The translations under genes were made by a program, and so were the position numbers. From a virus: 60,939 nt of DNA. The stretch spans positions 1 through 60,939 of the IMG/VR virus record IMGVR_UViG_3300027980_000037. One strand, 5' to 3'. The notes below the pieces were generated by a model, which ran no database searches, was not told the origin of the DNA, and saw only the letters and a list, made by a program, of their open reading frames with translations. How positions within the stretch are numbered: the stretch's first letter is position 1; each line of letters starts with the position of its first letter. Positions 41,356 through 51,822 of this stretch are shown here, piece after piece.

Positions 41356-42759
41356 CTAATCTGCTAACCCTCGCGACTTGCGAAGTGAAGCTACATAAGC
41401 CGAGTTATCTGCCGATACCGACTCTGTAAGGACTTCGTGCCTCTGACTGTTCGAGGTTTGGGGCTGGGAAGGTACAGTGCGTTCCTTGTGCGCCAACCGG
41501 CCTTCAATATGGTTGGGGTTAGGAACCTGCTCTACTGGCACTTGATCCGGGTCTGTAGAGAAATCAAGCGGTGAAGGAACGTCGCCTTTCAATAAGGCTT
41601 TGGTGCGTTCCCCCGCCAATCGAACAACTTCTGTCATGGGTCGACCGAACATAATCGGTGCGTTTTTGACCTTCTCGATTTCTGCTTGAACCATTGTGAA
41701 CCCGTGGGGGTTTACGTTTGATGCCAGGTCAGCAAATTCGTCGACAAAAACTTGATTGGCGGCGATCCTGTCTTGTTCAACAAGATCTTCGTCAGTGGTA
41801 GCAGTCTGTTCCGACAAAGCCCGCTGCACTTGTTCCTGTACTGCGGTATTTATCGCTTCTTCCGTGATCGGGGTGGCGGTATGACCGCGCCCACTCATAA
41901 TCTTGGAAATGGCTGAAGTCAGTTTCTCCTGAGCTTCTTCCACCGAATCAGATTCAAAAAAACTTTCTGCCATTTCGGCAGCTAGTTCCTGCGCATCTGC
42001 TTCTACAGTGCCACCCTCACCGCCATTTGGTAGGTCAGGATAATCAGTACGAGTGCTGGACTGATTTAGTGGGTTGCCATTACGGTCTAACCCGGCTTTG
42101 AGATTCGCTTCCTGCTGTGCAAGAGTCGCTTCCCGCTCGTCGAGTGATTCGTGATACTCGCTAAGACTCGCCTGTAAGGTAGAGGCTCGCTGAAGTTTCT
42201 CGTCACCCGCCAGCTTAATTTGTAGTTCGCGAATACTGCCGGCGTTATCAATGTCTTCCTGAGTAACGTCGATTTTCTTCCCGTACACAGTGATAGTAGT
42301 AGTTTCACCATTATTGTCAACATTGCCGGATTCCGGCGCTGCCGGCGCTGCAGCTGCTGCAGCCACATCGTCGTGACCTTCCTCGCCAACCGCAGGGCCG
42401 GTAAGGCTTTCACGAACTTCTTCGCTAACATTTGGGTCGCCAAGTAATGCGTGAGCGCGCTGTTTCTCAAGGCGCTGTTCATCGGTCAATTCCGCATCAT
42501 CAATGTCAATTTCCTTGTTGACCTGTGATTTGCGTTTGCCGTAAATATCGCTCAAAGAGTCTTCACGGGCCTGGAAGCGGTCTGCTTCAAGATATGCCGC
42601 TGGTGTTTCTTCTTTGGCATCCAGTGACGCTGGATCGGTGTCGGTCGAAGTGACCGGCGTTCCATCGTCATTACGGTCTTCGGGGTTTTCCGGCTGGGTA
42701 GTACCCGTGGCTACTGCTGTATCAGCAGTTTCTTCGTTTTGAATGGCTGCATCGCTCAT
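41356..42759 (-). CDS. Capsid assembly scaffolding-like protein, 467 aa
   Basis: Acidic, Glu/Asp/Gln-rich, largely helical and disordered. The coiled-coil middle (about 185-235) and its place directly before the capsid gene are typical of scaffolding proteins of N4-gp56 phages. An Ala-rich run at about 130-145 is low complexity. Confidence 0.65.
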   Translation of the reverse strand: MSDAAIQNEETADTAVATGTTQPENPEDRNDDGTPVTSTDTDPASLDAKEETPAAYLEADRFQAREDSLSDIYGKRKSQVNKEIDIDDAELTDEQRLEKQRAHALLGDPNVSEEVRESLTGPAVGEEGHDDVAAAAAAPAAPESGNVDNNGETTTITVYGKKIDVTQEDIDNAGSIRELQIKLAGDEKLQRASTLQASLSEYHESLDEREATLAQQEANLKAGLDRNGNPLNQSSTRTDYPDLPNGGEGGTVEADAQELAAEMAESFFESDSVEEAQEKLTSAISKIMSGRGHTATPITEEAINTAVQEQVQRALSEQTATTDEDLVEQDRIAANQVFVDEFADLASNVNPHGFTMVQAEIEKVKNAPIMFGRPMTEVVRLAGERTKALLKGDVPSPLDFSTDPDQVPVEQVPNPNHIEGRLAHKERTVPSQPQTSNSQRHEVLTESVSADNSAYVASLRKSRGLAD

Positions 42760-43148
42760 TGTGTTGCCTCACTTTCCAGTTGTTCTGCTGACAGTATTTG
42801 CTTCTCAATCTCGTCACCACGCGAAAGTACCTGTGCGACAGTGAACAAAATTCCTTTACCGATAGTAACAGCGTACTTGGCTTCTTTTATGGCATCGAAA
42901 TCATCATCAGCTGCTTCGATGATTGCATTAGTTCCGCTTTGAACAAGATCGTGAGCGTAGGTTGTAATCATCTTGCCCACTGGGTCATTGTTAGCCCACT
43001 GCTCTACATCTAGCGACCAACGATAGTCTTCGAGGTCGCCAACAAGAAAGCCTTGTTTTGTTAATTCATCTTTGAAGTCTTCAAAGAGTTCGTTTTCTGC
43101 TACCGGAATTTCACCGGCTTTTTCTTCTTCTGATAGTGTTTTACTCAT
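42756..43148 (-). CDS. Acidic hypothetical protein, 130 aa
   Basis: ATGA overlaps at both ends with the portal and scaffold genes. Helical, acidic, no membrane segment. Probably an assembly factor for head or portal by context only. Confidence 0.6.
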   Translation of the reverse strand: MSKTLSEEEKAGEIPVAENELFEDFKDELTKQGFLVGDLEDYRWSLDVEQWANNDPVGKMITTYAHDLVQSGTNAIIEAADDDFDAIKEAKYAVTIGKGILFTVAQVLSRGDEIEKQILSAEQLESEATQ

Positions 43149-45445
43149 TGTGGCGCATTAGGGATATCGCCATATCTGTCGCGGTCTATTGTTCCTGCTT
43201 TATCGTTACCTGACAGATCGGTTGCACCCTCTCCGTTATTGCTGCTGACATTTGTGCTTGCGTTTTGCATACGGTCAAAAAGTTCCAACTCGAAATCGCG
43301 GTCTTTCTCACGAATCGAATTAGACAGTGCTTCCCGCTGCAAGAATAATTCACGGCGCTTCTGTTCGTTCTGTTCCTGACGAAGTGCCGCATCAATCTGT
43401 GAGCGCCGGCCTTCAAGCCAGATGCGCTGACCTTCTATGTTGCCTTTAAGCTGGATTTCCATTTTCTTGATCTCAGCATTCATTTGTGCAACTTGAAGTG
43501 TGGTGGTTGCGCCTATGTTGGCGACTTCAACTTTAACCTGACCTTCAATCTGTTTCTGCTCGATAATCTGAGTGAGCTGCTGTACCTGTTGTTCGAGCTG
43601 TTTAACTTTCGGGTCTTGATCGTCGTTGATGATGCTACCAAAGAAACGAGAACCGTCTTTGTAACCGACAGTACCCATAACCTCTTTGATAACTTCCTTC
43701 CTGTCCATTTCCTGTATTACGTCAGGGATGAACTTGCCGAGCATATCGAATGCAAGCGCAAGTTTCTCGATGCGCTTGGCAGGGCTGGTGCTGTTGAATC
43801 CGACATTCACGTTGACCTTGATGTTTTCCTGTAGCAGTTTAAGAACGCTGCCAGGTTCTTCTTCACCGACTTCGCTGCCAACCATGCGAAGCAGGGCAAC
43901 ATCTGATTCATAAAACGCTTCCAGAGCCACAAGCTGCAGCAGAACAGGGCGCATCCATGTTTCACTGAAAGTGCGTATTCCGAATTCTTTGATCTCGTTG
44001 GTATCTTCGCGGAGCATCTGCATACCGCCAACGGTTTCATTCATCTTCCGGTTGGTCTGGATGCTGCTGTTATCGAAGCTGCCAAGAACACCGTCGATAT
44101 CAGCGTTAATGTAATCTTGTTCACGATAGGAGCTGGCTGTGACATCACGGGTTTCGTGAACTTTTACGTCACTCTCAGGGTTTGTCATCATCGTGACAGA
44201 CGTTGCTGTGTTCCGCAGGATAGATCTGATATCAACACCAGAACCGCGACGAACAAAATATCGCTTGCCAAGCGCCAGCTTCACGTTGTCGTTGCGAAGG
44301 TTTGCTACATCGTTGGCTTCACCCTGCAGCTCCCTAATCAGTTCAGCATCAGATGCCGGGTATTGTTTGTGAGATTCGATGTTGGCAACGCCAAGCACAT
44401 ACGGGCGCATATTGTGGGCATATACTTCGCGCAGAGGCTTCGGGTCGGAAAGAATGATTTCAGTACCAAGCGTATCCCAAATGTAGTCAACGCCATCGAC
44501 TCTGGCGATATTGTGGTGAACCCATACAGTTTGGTAGTCATTGATAACGGTGGCGTTATCGTATTTATCCAGACGCTCACCTTCACGGGCTGCACGAATT
44601 GAATCCCAATCCTGCTGAAGCGCCGCTGTAAGCATCGCATCACTAAGGTTGCGATATTCGCCGGAAGCAATCTTCTGCTTGATATCCCCAATGTACATCG
44701 GGTCAAGCTCGATAACATAAGGGCTGTCGTTAATAGGGTCGCGCCAATCGGCGGCTGGGTCGAAGCGGATATTCTCGACCGGCTTCAAAACACAGTCGGG
44801 CCGATCTTCTTCGATAATGGTGTGTTCGGTGTCTGAATACAGGCTCTGCCCTGCTTCATCTTCAAAGCGGTCACGCAAGCGTATTTTCTTGCTCTTGAAG
44901 CGCCAGAATTGCTTGCTGATTACAACGCCTTGTGTGCGGGCATCCTGTGATGCGCCAACAACGGTCTGAAACCAGTACATCTTTGGATCGTCGAGGCGGG
45001 CATTCAAAAGGCTTTTGTGTATTGATGCAGCTTTAGTTTGCTGTGGGTTGTTTACGTCGACAGGCTCGCAGTCGACAACATCAGATGTTGAGAAGAAAGC
45101 GATAGCTGTAGCAGCTTCGCCCTTGCGAATTGCTGTTCGTGTTTTCGGGCGAAAGAACTTCGACCGCTTCTGAAATTGGTTGGTGTAGTATTTCGAGCCG
45201 TTTGGATGCTGGCTGTTAAAAGCACGAAGGTTGTCTTCCATGCGCCGGCGAATACTGGCATCAAAATAGTTTTCACTGGATTGGTAAGAATCGCGGCTAC
45301 GGCGCAGCCAATCATCATCCCCCGGCTGAAACGGGCTGTCTCCACCTGGCACTTGTTCTGCGCCGGCTGAAGTGTTTGATACCCGATCATCCGGCCCTAA
45401 CAACTTTGGCTGGTTTCTCTGGTTACGACTATTTAGCGCCGCCAT
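43145..45445 (-). CDS. Portal protein
   Basis: 766 aa, within the range for podoviral portals. Order: disordered N-terminus, alpha/beta body with wing (KSKKIRLRDRFEDEAGQSLYSD...), and a long C-terminal charged coiled coil (about 620-710; QLEQQVQQLTQIIEQKQIEG...), as in portal barrel extensions. It lies between the terminase and scaffold genes. It forms the dodecameric DNA gate at the packaging vertex. Confidence 0.75.
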   Translation of the reverse strand: MAALNSRNQRNQPKLLGPDDRVSNTSAGAEQVPGGDSPFQPGDDDWLRRSRDSYQSSENYFDASIRRRMEDNLRAFNSQHPNGSKYYTNQFQKRSKFFRPKTRTAIRKGEAATAIAFFSTSDVVDCEPVDVNNPQQTKAASIHKSLLNARLDDPKMYWFQTVVGASQDARTQGVVISKQFWRFKSKKIRLRDRFEDEAGQSLYSDTEHTIIEEDRPDCVLKPVENIRFDPAADWRDPINDSPYVIELDPMYIGDIKQKIASGEYRNLSDAMLTAALQQDWDSIRAAREGERLDKYDNATVINDYQTVWVHHNIARVDGVDYIWDTLGTEIILSDPKPLREVYAHNMRPYVLGVANIESHKQYPASDAELIRELQGEANDVANLRNDNVKLALGKRYFVRRGSGVDIRSILRNTATSVTMMTNPESDVKVHETRDVTASSYREQDYINADIDGVLGSFDNSSIQTNRKMNETVGGMQMLREDTNEIKEFGIRTFSETWMRPVLLQLVALEAFYESDVALLRMVGSEVGEEEPGSVLKLLQENIKVNVNVGFNSTSPAKRIEKLALAFDMLGKFIPDVIQEMDRKEVIKEVMGTVGYKDGSRFFGSIINDDQDPKVKQLEQQVQQLTQIIEQKQIEGQVKVEVANIGATTTLQVAQMNAEIKKMEIQLKGNIEGQRIWLEGRRSQIDAALRQEQNEQKRRELFLQREALSNSIREKDRDFELELFDRMQNASTNVSSNNGEGATDLSGNDKAGTIDRDRYGDIPNAPQ

Positions 45446-45447
45446 AC

Positions 45448-46002
45448 CTATTCCTCGCCTTTGATACCGATAGCTATGTGCCTGATTGCGCTACCATCTT
45501 CCTGCGGTACGTCTTTTACGTCAAGCAGCACGTTACCGTTCTGGACACCTCTGGTAAGCGTTTCATCGCGCTCTTTGTCGCGTTTCCTCTTATCGAAGTC
45601 GGTGATGTCCATTTGTGGTTCACCGTCCAGACCTCGAATCAGCTCAAGTCTGGTGTAACAGTCATAGTCGAATGCCTTTAGCGGCATACCATACCTTTCA
45701 AGGATTTCACCGCAGCCGCGCATTGCTTCTTTGCGCTCAGGGTCGTTCTGGATATCCTCGATCTTGATGATGTACCCGTAGCACATGGTAATGCGCTGGC
45801 TGAAGATTGTGATGATACCGCCCTGTTCGTCAGGGCTTATTACCCACCACCATTTAGGGTACAAACGGTTAATTTTTGCGCCAATATCCTTGCATAAGAT
45901 ACCAAGTGACGCATTGATCTGGTTTAGATGCTCAGGGCTTGTTACCCATTCCTTTTCGGCACGGCTGATGGCATCTTGGTCTATGCTTTTAGCATCGCTC
46001 AT
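45448..46002 (-). CDS. Hypothetical head-region protein, 184 aa
   Basis: Helical N-terminus, then a strand region rich in Trp and Ile (YPKWWWVISPDEQGGIITIF) and a charged C-terminus. ATGA overlap with the 459-aa gene. It belongs to the packaging/head gene cluster; specific role unknown. Confidence 0.6.
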   Translation of the reverse strand: MSDAKSIDQDAISRAEKEWVTSPEHLNQINASLGILCKDIGAKINRLYPKWWWVISPDEQGGIITIFSQRITMCYGYIIKIEDIQNDPERKEAMRGCGEILERYGMPLKAFDYDCYTRLELIRGLDGEPQMDITDFDKRKRDKERDETLTRGVQNGNVLLDVKDVPQEDGSAIRHIAIGIKGEE

Positions 46003-47378
46003 TTTTTATTATCCGGCTGGAAGAATTTGCGACCGCGAATCTCATAGTCTGGTTTGCGTTGGTCGCCCTGACTAAGAAGATCCGTTATTTGTTTTGTCGA
46101 TACTGATTTTTTCTTTACTGGCTTACGCGTGTTGGAAAGAGCATTTCGGTAACCAATGGCGATGTAACCCACGCGAACCGATTCATTAGCCACACTGAAA
46201 TTCATATCCAGACCGCCATCAGACATGATACCGGAGCAGCTGGCTATGCACTGCTGCTGACCGACACCCCTGCGCACACGAAGTATCTCGCTTTCGCTGT
46301 GATAGCTTTTTGCGGCAGAAGGAACAGCGCCTGACTTTGACCGGCCTGATGTGCAGAACTGTGAACCAAGATTGGTTACAGCGCCGATACTCATGCCGAT
46401 ATCATCGACATTCTCAGTGCCGGCTGGCATACCGTTTGAAAAAAGAATTGCCAGCTGTGTAGGGAATCCAGTGCGAGCCAAAACGTGCCGGCCAGTTTCT
46501 GTCGGTGTATCGAATTCACCGATATCTACTTCGTAATTTGAATTGAGTTTTACCCCAATACTGTAAACCAGAGCTTCGACAGTGCCTTCGCTCTTTGCTA
46601 TAGAGACACCGTTGCTGCCATACAAACCTGTGTAGAAGGCGTTTATCTCTGTGCTGTCATAAACGTAATGACTGATGCTTTCGTCAGGTCGCCATTCGGC
46701 GGCTGCGTTGCCACCATTTTTAGCGAATTGGTCGCGGATCGCCATACCCAATTCTTTGATGCTTGAGTTATTTACGTCCGGGTCTTTTTTGGCGACGCTG
46801 AACGAGAAGTTACAGCTGTTTCTCAGGTTGTTATTGTTGTTACCAACACCCATGTGTATAACGAAGTCAGGTTTAAATCCAAAAACTACAGCTTCTGTTG
46901 AGGAAACTGCAGCCGGCATGGTTGTTTCAACAACCTTTGTTTCAGCAATCCCTTTCAACATCATTAGCATGGTGTAAAGACGCTGGTCTGCATCGACAAC
47001 CGTATAGTTCAGCGTCACACCTCTAGATGTGCGTTCACTGTAATTGCCACGCGAAAGAAGGTTGCCGTTATCCTGTGGATCGAGCTGATTTACAGCTCCA
47101 TCAATAATCGCCTGTGCGTAAGTTCTGGTGGGCGAATTTTCATCGCGCATGGATGCGCCGACATTTGCTTGAGTGACGTTTGCAGATCCGTCGAATGCAA
47201 TCACTCCGACCGATGGCGCGAAGCCATCTTCTTCTGTATCGAGAGCAGAACACCCGGACGAAAAGGACAGGATTGCTAGAGGGTCGGGAGCGCTTTCGAT
47301 GGTTACATCGACTTCGCCTGTGCTTGTAGGCGGTTGCTCCGTTGTAAAACCGTGTCGTAAATGACGGTTTATAGGCAT
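45999..47378 (-). CDS. Beta-rich structural protein candidate, 459 aa
   Basis: Strand-rich with many Gly/Asn turns (GVGNNNNNLRNS; FSVAKKDPDVNNSS) and a basic tail (RKPVKKKSVSTKQ). It lies between terminase and portal genes. It could be a head fibre, vertex or tail protein. No family recognised. Confidence 0.55.
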   Translation of the reverse strand: MPINRHLRHGFTTEQPPTSTGEVDVTIESAPDPLAILSFSSGCSALDTEEDGFAPSVGVIAFDGSANVTQANVGASMRDENSPTRTYAQAIIDGAVNQLDPQDNGNLLSRGNYSERTSRGVTLNYTVVDADQRLYTMLMMLKGIAETKVVETTMPAAVSSTEAVVFGFKPDFVIHMGVGNNNNNLRNSCNFSFSVAKKDPDVNNSSIKELGMAIRDQFAKNGGNAAAEWRPDESISHYVYDSTEINAFYTGLYGSNGVSIAKSEGTVEALVYSIGVKLNSNYEVDIGEFDTPTETGRHVLARTGFPTQLAILFSNGMPAGTENVDDIGMSIGAVTNLGSQFCTSGRSKSGAVPSAAKSYHSESEILRVRRGVGQQQCIASCSGIMSDGGLDMNFSVANESVRVGYIAIGYRNALSNTRKPVKKKSVSTKQITDLLSQGDQRKPDYEIRGRKFFQPDNKK

Positions 47379-47425
47379 CTGTGTTGTCCTGCGCGGGTTT
47401 GGGTTAGCGTACTACAACAGCCAAA

Positions 47426-47692
47426 CTATTCAACGTAACGCGGCTCCGTTAAACCAAATTCCAGCTTAACGTGACGAAGCACCATGTCTGGTACTGCCCG
47501 CCAGTAAGGGTTTGGCTCACCATTGCGCTCAGGTTCTGCAAACCATGAAGTCACCATTGAACGGCTGTATCCGGTCAGTTTGATCAGAAATTCCGTGTAC
47601 TTGGTGTGGTCGTAGTCTTTGTGATCGACCGACTGCATAATGTTCCACAGCTCTACATTGTTATCGGGGTTGCCCCGTTTTTTATTAGCCAT
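47426..47692 (-). CDS. Small helix-turn-helix protein, 88 aa
   Basis: The sequence FLIKLTGYSRSMVTSWF followed by WRAVPDMVLRHVKLEFGL looks like a Cro/CI-type HTH with a recognition helix (S-R-S-M-V-T-S-W) and C-terminal helix. ATG 47692 is chosen; GTG 47698 is in frame. It lies after TerL in the late operon. It may regulate late genes or bind packaging DNA; not proven. Confidence 0.55.
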   Translation of the reverse strand: MANKKRGNPDNNVELWNIMQSVDHKDYDHTKYTEFLIKLTGYSRSMVTSWFAEPERNGEPNPYWRAVPDMVLRHVKLEFGLTEPRYVE

Positions 47693-47708
47693 ATCCACAT
47701 ATTACAGG

Positions 47709-49226
47709 TTAAACGCACTCTGGTTCAAGGTTCTCAATTGATTCGTAAATCGACTGATCTTCCTTTATAGGCACTGGCTGTGCGAAAGTGAATCCCAGCG
47801 CATCAGCAGCATCAGGGCTGGGAAGACCGCGTTTAGCCATTTCTTCCTTCCGCTCAAGCCGCATTATCATGTTGTTATCGTAGCCGTACTCAGGGCCGAT
47901 AAGATCCTCGAACAACTCGTTATCCTGCGGAATATCCGCAGATTTAAGCCATTCGCGCATACGCCACCACATTTCCATACGCGGGTTATAGAACGTCTTA
48001 GTGTCCAGTACCGCCTTCCGGTCGCCGGCATACACCGGTGTGACGTTAAAACCCAACTGCACCAGCTGCAGGAATACAGCGTGACCGTAGCCGTTAGCGT
48101 CAATGAAGATGCAGTCAGGATTCGCCTCGTTGATAAATTCAGCCAGGTATCCAGACAGCTTGTTCACATCAGCTTCACGCCAGCGCCTGATGTCGTTGAA
48201 TACCTTCGGGCCTTGCCTAATGAGCGCCACCGTCTGTGCATCACCATAGGAACCAACATCAATGCCCATCAACTTCGGTAAGTTAGCCGGTATGGTTTTG
48301 TCCTCGATCTCGCGTTCTTGTGCATCTTCAACACGGTCATTCGGGATAAGCTGCTTCGAGCCGGATTTAGGGAACTTGCCCAAGATACGGACGCGCACGA
48401 AGTCAGAGTCGATACCCCAATCTTCAATCCACTGGCGAAGCTGTTCGTTGTCAGCCATCTTGGCTTCACGGCTATCGACACGGAATGTGTGCCAGCGTTT
48501 GCGAAGAAGTGTCCAGCACTGCCGGAAGCGTCCGGTGTTACTGGTCGGGTTGCCAAAGCACAACCACATTGCCCCGGGCGTTGTCATTGCACCCTCTGCA
48601 GTCTCCCAAATGCTCGCGTCAATCTCTGAAGCCTCATCGAACAGCATGAGAACGTGGGCTTCGTGAGTACCGGCGAATGCTGAACTGTTGGCAGCACTCC
48701 ACGGTACAGCAGTAGCGAACCAAGTATCAGGGCGCTGTTTATGTTTGAGCTGGGTAGCTGTGTAATTAAACCAATGCCCGCAGATGCAGCAACCATGCCA
48801 TTTCGCAAGCTCACGCCATGTCTTAGTAGTAAGCTGGTTCTTGGTGTTGGCAGTAACCACGATCTGCGGGTTTGGTCTGGTGCTGATGAACCACAAAATA
48901 ATCCAGCTGGTCATGGCGGTTTTGCCGATACCGTGACCTGAAGCCACAGCCATTCGGATCGCTTTTTCTATGACCTTTTCGCCTTCCGGCGTTTCGTTCC
49001 AATCTTTCTGGATTAACTCGCCAAGCAGCGTCAGGAATTCACGCTGCCATTTGTCCGGGCCATCAGGATATTCTTCAAGGAAAGTGCCTTCCTCACCCCA
49101 CGGGAAAGCGAATTCAACGAACCCTAGAGGATCGTCGTAGTATTCTGCAATTGCTTCTGCAAGTTGGAGTTCTGCATCAGTCTCAGGAATATGATCGTCT
49201 GCAAAAACATCAATGGCTGGTTGCAT
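47709..49226 (-). CDS. terL: Terminase large subunit
   Basis: 505 aa. ATPase: Walker A SGHGIGKT (96-103) and Walker B VLMLFDE (192-198). Nuclease: GIDVG (D323), FIDANG (D376) and PDAADAL (D472/D475) give the acidic triad of the RNase H-like domain. It pumps and cuts DNA at the portal. The small subunit is about 9 kb away (57857), not adjacent as is usual. Confidence 0.93.
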   Translation of the reverse strand: MQPAIDVFADDHIPETDAELQLAEAIAEYYDDPLGFVEFAFPWGEEGTFLEEYPDGPDKWQREFLTLLGELIQKDWNETPEGEKVIEKAIRMAVASGHGIGKTAMTSWIILWFISTRPNPQIVVTANTKNQLTTKTWRELAKWHGCCICGHWFNYTATQLKHKQRPDTWFATAVPWSAANSSAFAGTHEAHVLMLFDEASEIDASIWETAEGAMTTPGAMWLCFGNPTSNTGRFRQCWTLLRKRWHTFRVDSREAKMADNEQLRQWIEDWGIDSDFVRVRILGKFPKSGSKQLIPNDRVEDAQEREIEDKTIPANLPKLMGIDVGSYGDAQTVALIRQGPKVFNDIRRWREADVNKLSGYLAEFINEANPDCIFIDANGYGHAVFLQLVQLGFNVTPVYAGDRKAVLDTKTFYNPRMEMWWRMREWLKSADIPQDNELFEDLIGPEYGYDNNMIMRLERKEEMAKRGLPSPDAADALGFTFAQPVPIKEDQSIYESIENLEPECV

Positions 49227-51818
49227 TTACACGCTCACACCGAAGCCTCGCAGCAACTTGAGAACGGCGGCATACATCATCGGGCCATCCATTGTTATTC
49301 CGTCCTTGCTGACAAAGGCGAATGAAATAGTAGGGGTTGATTGAGTGCCGCCAAACGAAGTGCTGCCAAGTTTCACAGTATCGTTTGGTACGCCGTTTAC
49401 GGCAGCATCGCCGGATTCGATGTTAAACCCGTTCACAAATGCGTCTGTTCGGCTGGTGCTTGCCGGATTCTGGCGGCGGCACATATAGAACTTCTTGTCC
49501 ATGACCTCGGTGGCGTAGTCGATCTCTGTGCTAACGAGGCGGGCCGCGTTGGTGTTCATACAGTATTCTGTTTCACCAAGACTCTTAGCCTCGAATGTTA
49601 CGCGCCAGCGAGCATTTGCAGCCGAACTGCACTCAAACATTTGCTCTGTAGCAAACTCGGCAATACCAATAGGCGTACCGTCATACACAAACACACCAAA
49701 CGCATAATTGCTGGCATCGACGCTTTCATCTGTCGGGTTGAAGCCGGTATCTACAAGTTGTCCAGCGCCATCACGACCACTCAGGTCATAGCCGTTGGCG
49801 TTGTGTCCGATATTAGCGTGAAGCGTACAGGCATCGCCGGTAATGATGCCGATTTCGTTGTAATCGAAACCGCTGCAACCAATCCAGAAGTCAGCCATGC
49901 CTTCGAGTGCGCCGAAGCTCGCCAGATCTTCTGCGAACTGTCGCAGAGCCGCTTTCTGTGCGTCGGTAGCGTCAGGGCAGTTCTCGGTGAAATCCAGACC
50001 GCTTGTGTTGGCATTAACATCGCGTGACAATTTTGAAGGTGTGGTTACTACATGACCGTAATCTTTTTGCTCACCGGCTATCTCGTTAACCAGTGCCATG
50101 AAATCTTCGATGTAATACTGGGTATCGTTTGGCGGGCTACCCTGACTGCCGCCGGTTACGATATCGTGCATGATTAACGCCATTGTCGAGCCGGTATAGC
50201 GAACAGTATGTTTCAACTGACGGTCTACCAAATGAGTATAGGTATCAATCGTGCCGCCATCTGATTCAACAATAAGGCCGGCAATTGTTCTCAGGTGGTT
50301 GTAGCCGCCGTTTTCGTAATCACGATTAGATATCGCCTGACAAATTTCTGGCGTTGAAGTCCTGCTGGTTTTAATACCAAGTTCGAGCAGAATACTAAAT
50401 AACACCCGCATCCATTCTTCACCGCCGTTGCGATAACCATTGCCCGGGAAAACAGCGTGATACGCACCACGCGACCAGCTTGTTCCAGCCGGTATTGCGC
50501 CAATGTAGCTATTTGGGTCGAGCAGGAAATCTTGGTTTCTGTTGATATCTGCAAGCAGATGGGTTCTGCAAGCGACGTAATCATCGTAGGTAGTGAGAAC
50601 ACCAGTACCCCACGAAGTAACGAGATCACCAACGACAGAAGCATCAGCCAAACCGCTGCTGCCACAATCGTAATCAATCGTGTGTGCATCAATCACGGTG
50701 TAAGCAACATCGGTGGCGTTGTAGCCAGCTGGCGTAGCGGCAGAAACCGTGATTGTTCCATCACCGGAAAGACCGTGAGGCGCACCAGTTTTCATAACCA
50801 TTCTGGCGGTTGTTCCAGAAGGGTTTGTTAGAGAGTCGCGCCAACCCTGCGGGAAATCGACACCTGCGGTTAAATTCGACCAATAGTGGGTTGAGTGAAC
50901 CGATAGCTCATGCCCCTGATCGTACAACGTTTGAAGCTGCTGCCATGTAAAAGCAGTACCAAGCTCGATGATTATGGCGTTGGCAATGATGCCAAAACAG
51001 GCTTTGTGGTCATGTTCGTTGAGTTTTTCTACGACAGTCTTGTTGTAGTCCGGGTCTGATGCGCTGACTGCACTGTTCTGCTGATCTAACGGCCCGTCTA
51101 TACCATCATCAAAATAGAAAATTGTTGAGGGGTTTTTTTTGCGGTTCAGTGTGAACCCGCCAAAGATACACTTGTAGTCTCCGTCTTCGCCCCAGCTAGA
51201 GAGAGGCCAGCCATTAGGTGTGCCGTTGCTATCACCTAATACAAGTCGAATTTGATCACAACCATCACTGGTAAGATCAATGACGCTTCCCTGAGTCCTG
51301 AATATCTCTCTGGATGGGTGATATCCAATAATTTTGTTATTTACATTCCATGGCATACCCCATAGGCAGTTCCATCCTGGCAACAAACCGTCATTCATGT
51401 AAAAACGAATTTCTTGAACGCCGCCACTTGAGCTATTGCGGAACTGAAGTGCTAAATAATCGTCGCTACTGAAGGTGGCGTATGACAACCATACCCAAGC
51501 ACCAAAAACATCGTAATTATCGTAAGTTATAATACCAGATGGGTTTGTCCATACAACACCCCAGCCGGAAGTGTCGGAAGCAAGTTGAAGGCCTTTGCCA
51601 AACAGGTTCGGGTTATCGACTTGCCGACTGTACGGCGAACCAAATAGCGCAAGGTTGGGGTCTGTAAGATCACCGTCGCAGATGATTGTGCCGTATTGAG
51701 ACACGATGTTGTTTCGATTGTCTCGCCCGTGCTGGGCGTGAAGTCTGGCAGGAAAAGACGCACTGCGCCGTGCGTCAAAGTGACCTATTGACCGTCGATT
51801 GATCGGCTTGTCGCCCAT
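49227..51818 (-). CDS. Tailspike with polysaccharide deacetylase domain, 863 aa
   Basis: N-terminal about 35 basic residues may be the virion anchor. Residues about 40-220 are a beta sandwich, possibly carbohydrate-binding. A NodB-type deacetylase follows: FYFDDG (about 233-238) supplies the metal-binding Asp pair and HELSVHSTH (about 302-310) the H-S/T-x-x-H ligands. A small beta domain (APHGLSGDGTITV; about 335-410) is inserted inside the catalytic domain. The C-terminal about 250 residues are another beta region. It probably removes acetyl groups from capsule or O-antigen during adsorption. Confidence 0.75.
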   Translation of the reverse strand: MGDKPINRRSIGHFDARRSASFPARLHAQHGRDNRNNIVSQYGTIICDGDLTDPNLALFGSPYSRQVDNPNLFGKGLQLASDTSGWGVVWTNPSGIITYDNYDVFGAWVWLSYATFSSDDYLALQFRNSSSGGVQEIRFYMNDGLLPGWNCLWGMPWNVNNKIIGYHPSREIFRTQGSVIDLTSDGCDQIRLVLGDSNGTPNGWPLSSWGEDGDYKCIFGGFTLNRKKNPSTIFYFDDGIDGPLDQQNSAVSASDPDYNKTVVEKLNEHDHKACFGIIANAIIIELGTAFTWQQLQTLYDQGHELSVHSTHYWSNLTAGVDFPQGWRDSLTNPSGTTARMVMKTGAPHGLSGDGTITVSAATPAGYNATDVAYTVIDAHTIDYDCGSSGLADASVVGDLVTSWGTGVLTTYDDYVACRTHLLADINRNQDFLLDPNSYIGAIPAGTSWSRGAYHAVFPGNGYRNGGEEWMRVLFSILLELGIKTSRTSTPEICQAISNRDYENGGYNHLRTIAGLIVESDGGTIDTYTHLVDRQLKHTVRYTGSTMALIMHDIVTGGSQGSPPNDTQYYIEDFMALVNEIAGEQKDYGHVVTTPSKLSRDVNANTSGLDFTENCPDATDAQKAALRQFAEDLASFGALEGMADFWIGCSGFDYNEIGIITGDACTLHANIGHNANGYDLSGRDGAGQLVDTGFNPTDESVDASNYAFGVFVYDGTPIGIAEFATEQMFECSSAANARWRVTFEAKSLGETEYCMNTNAARLVSTEIDYATEVMDKKFYMCRRQNPASTSRTDAFVNGFNIESGDAAVNGVPNDTVKLGSTSFGGTQSTPTISFAFVSKDGITMDGPMMYAAVLKLLRGFGVSV

Positions 51819-51822
51819 TGGC

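Noticed and set aside
49341-50027. 228-codon plus-strand ORF antisense to the tailspike
   Set aside because: Shadow of a beta-rich coding sequence; Cys/Ala/Val-rich translation, no ribosome site, opposite to the late operon.
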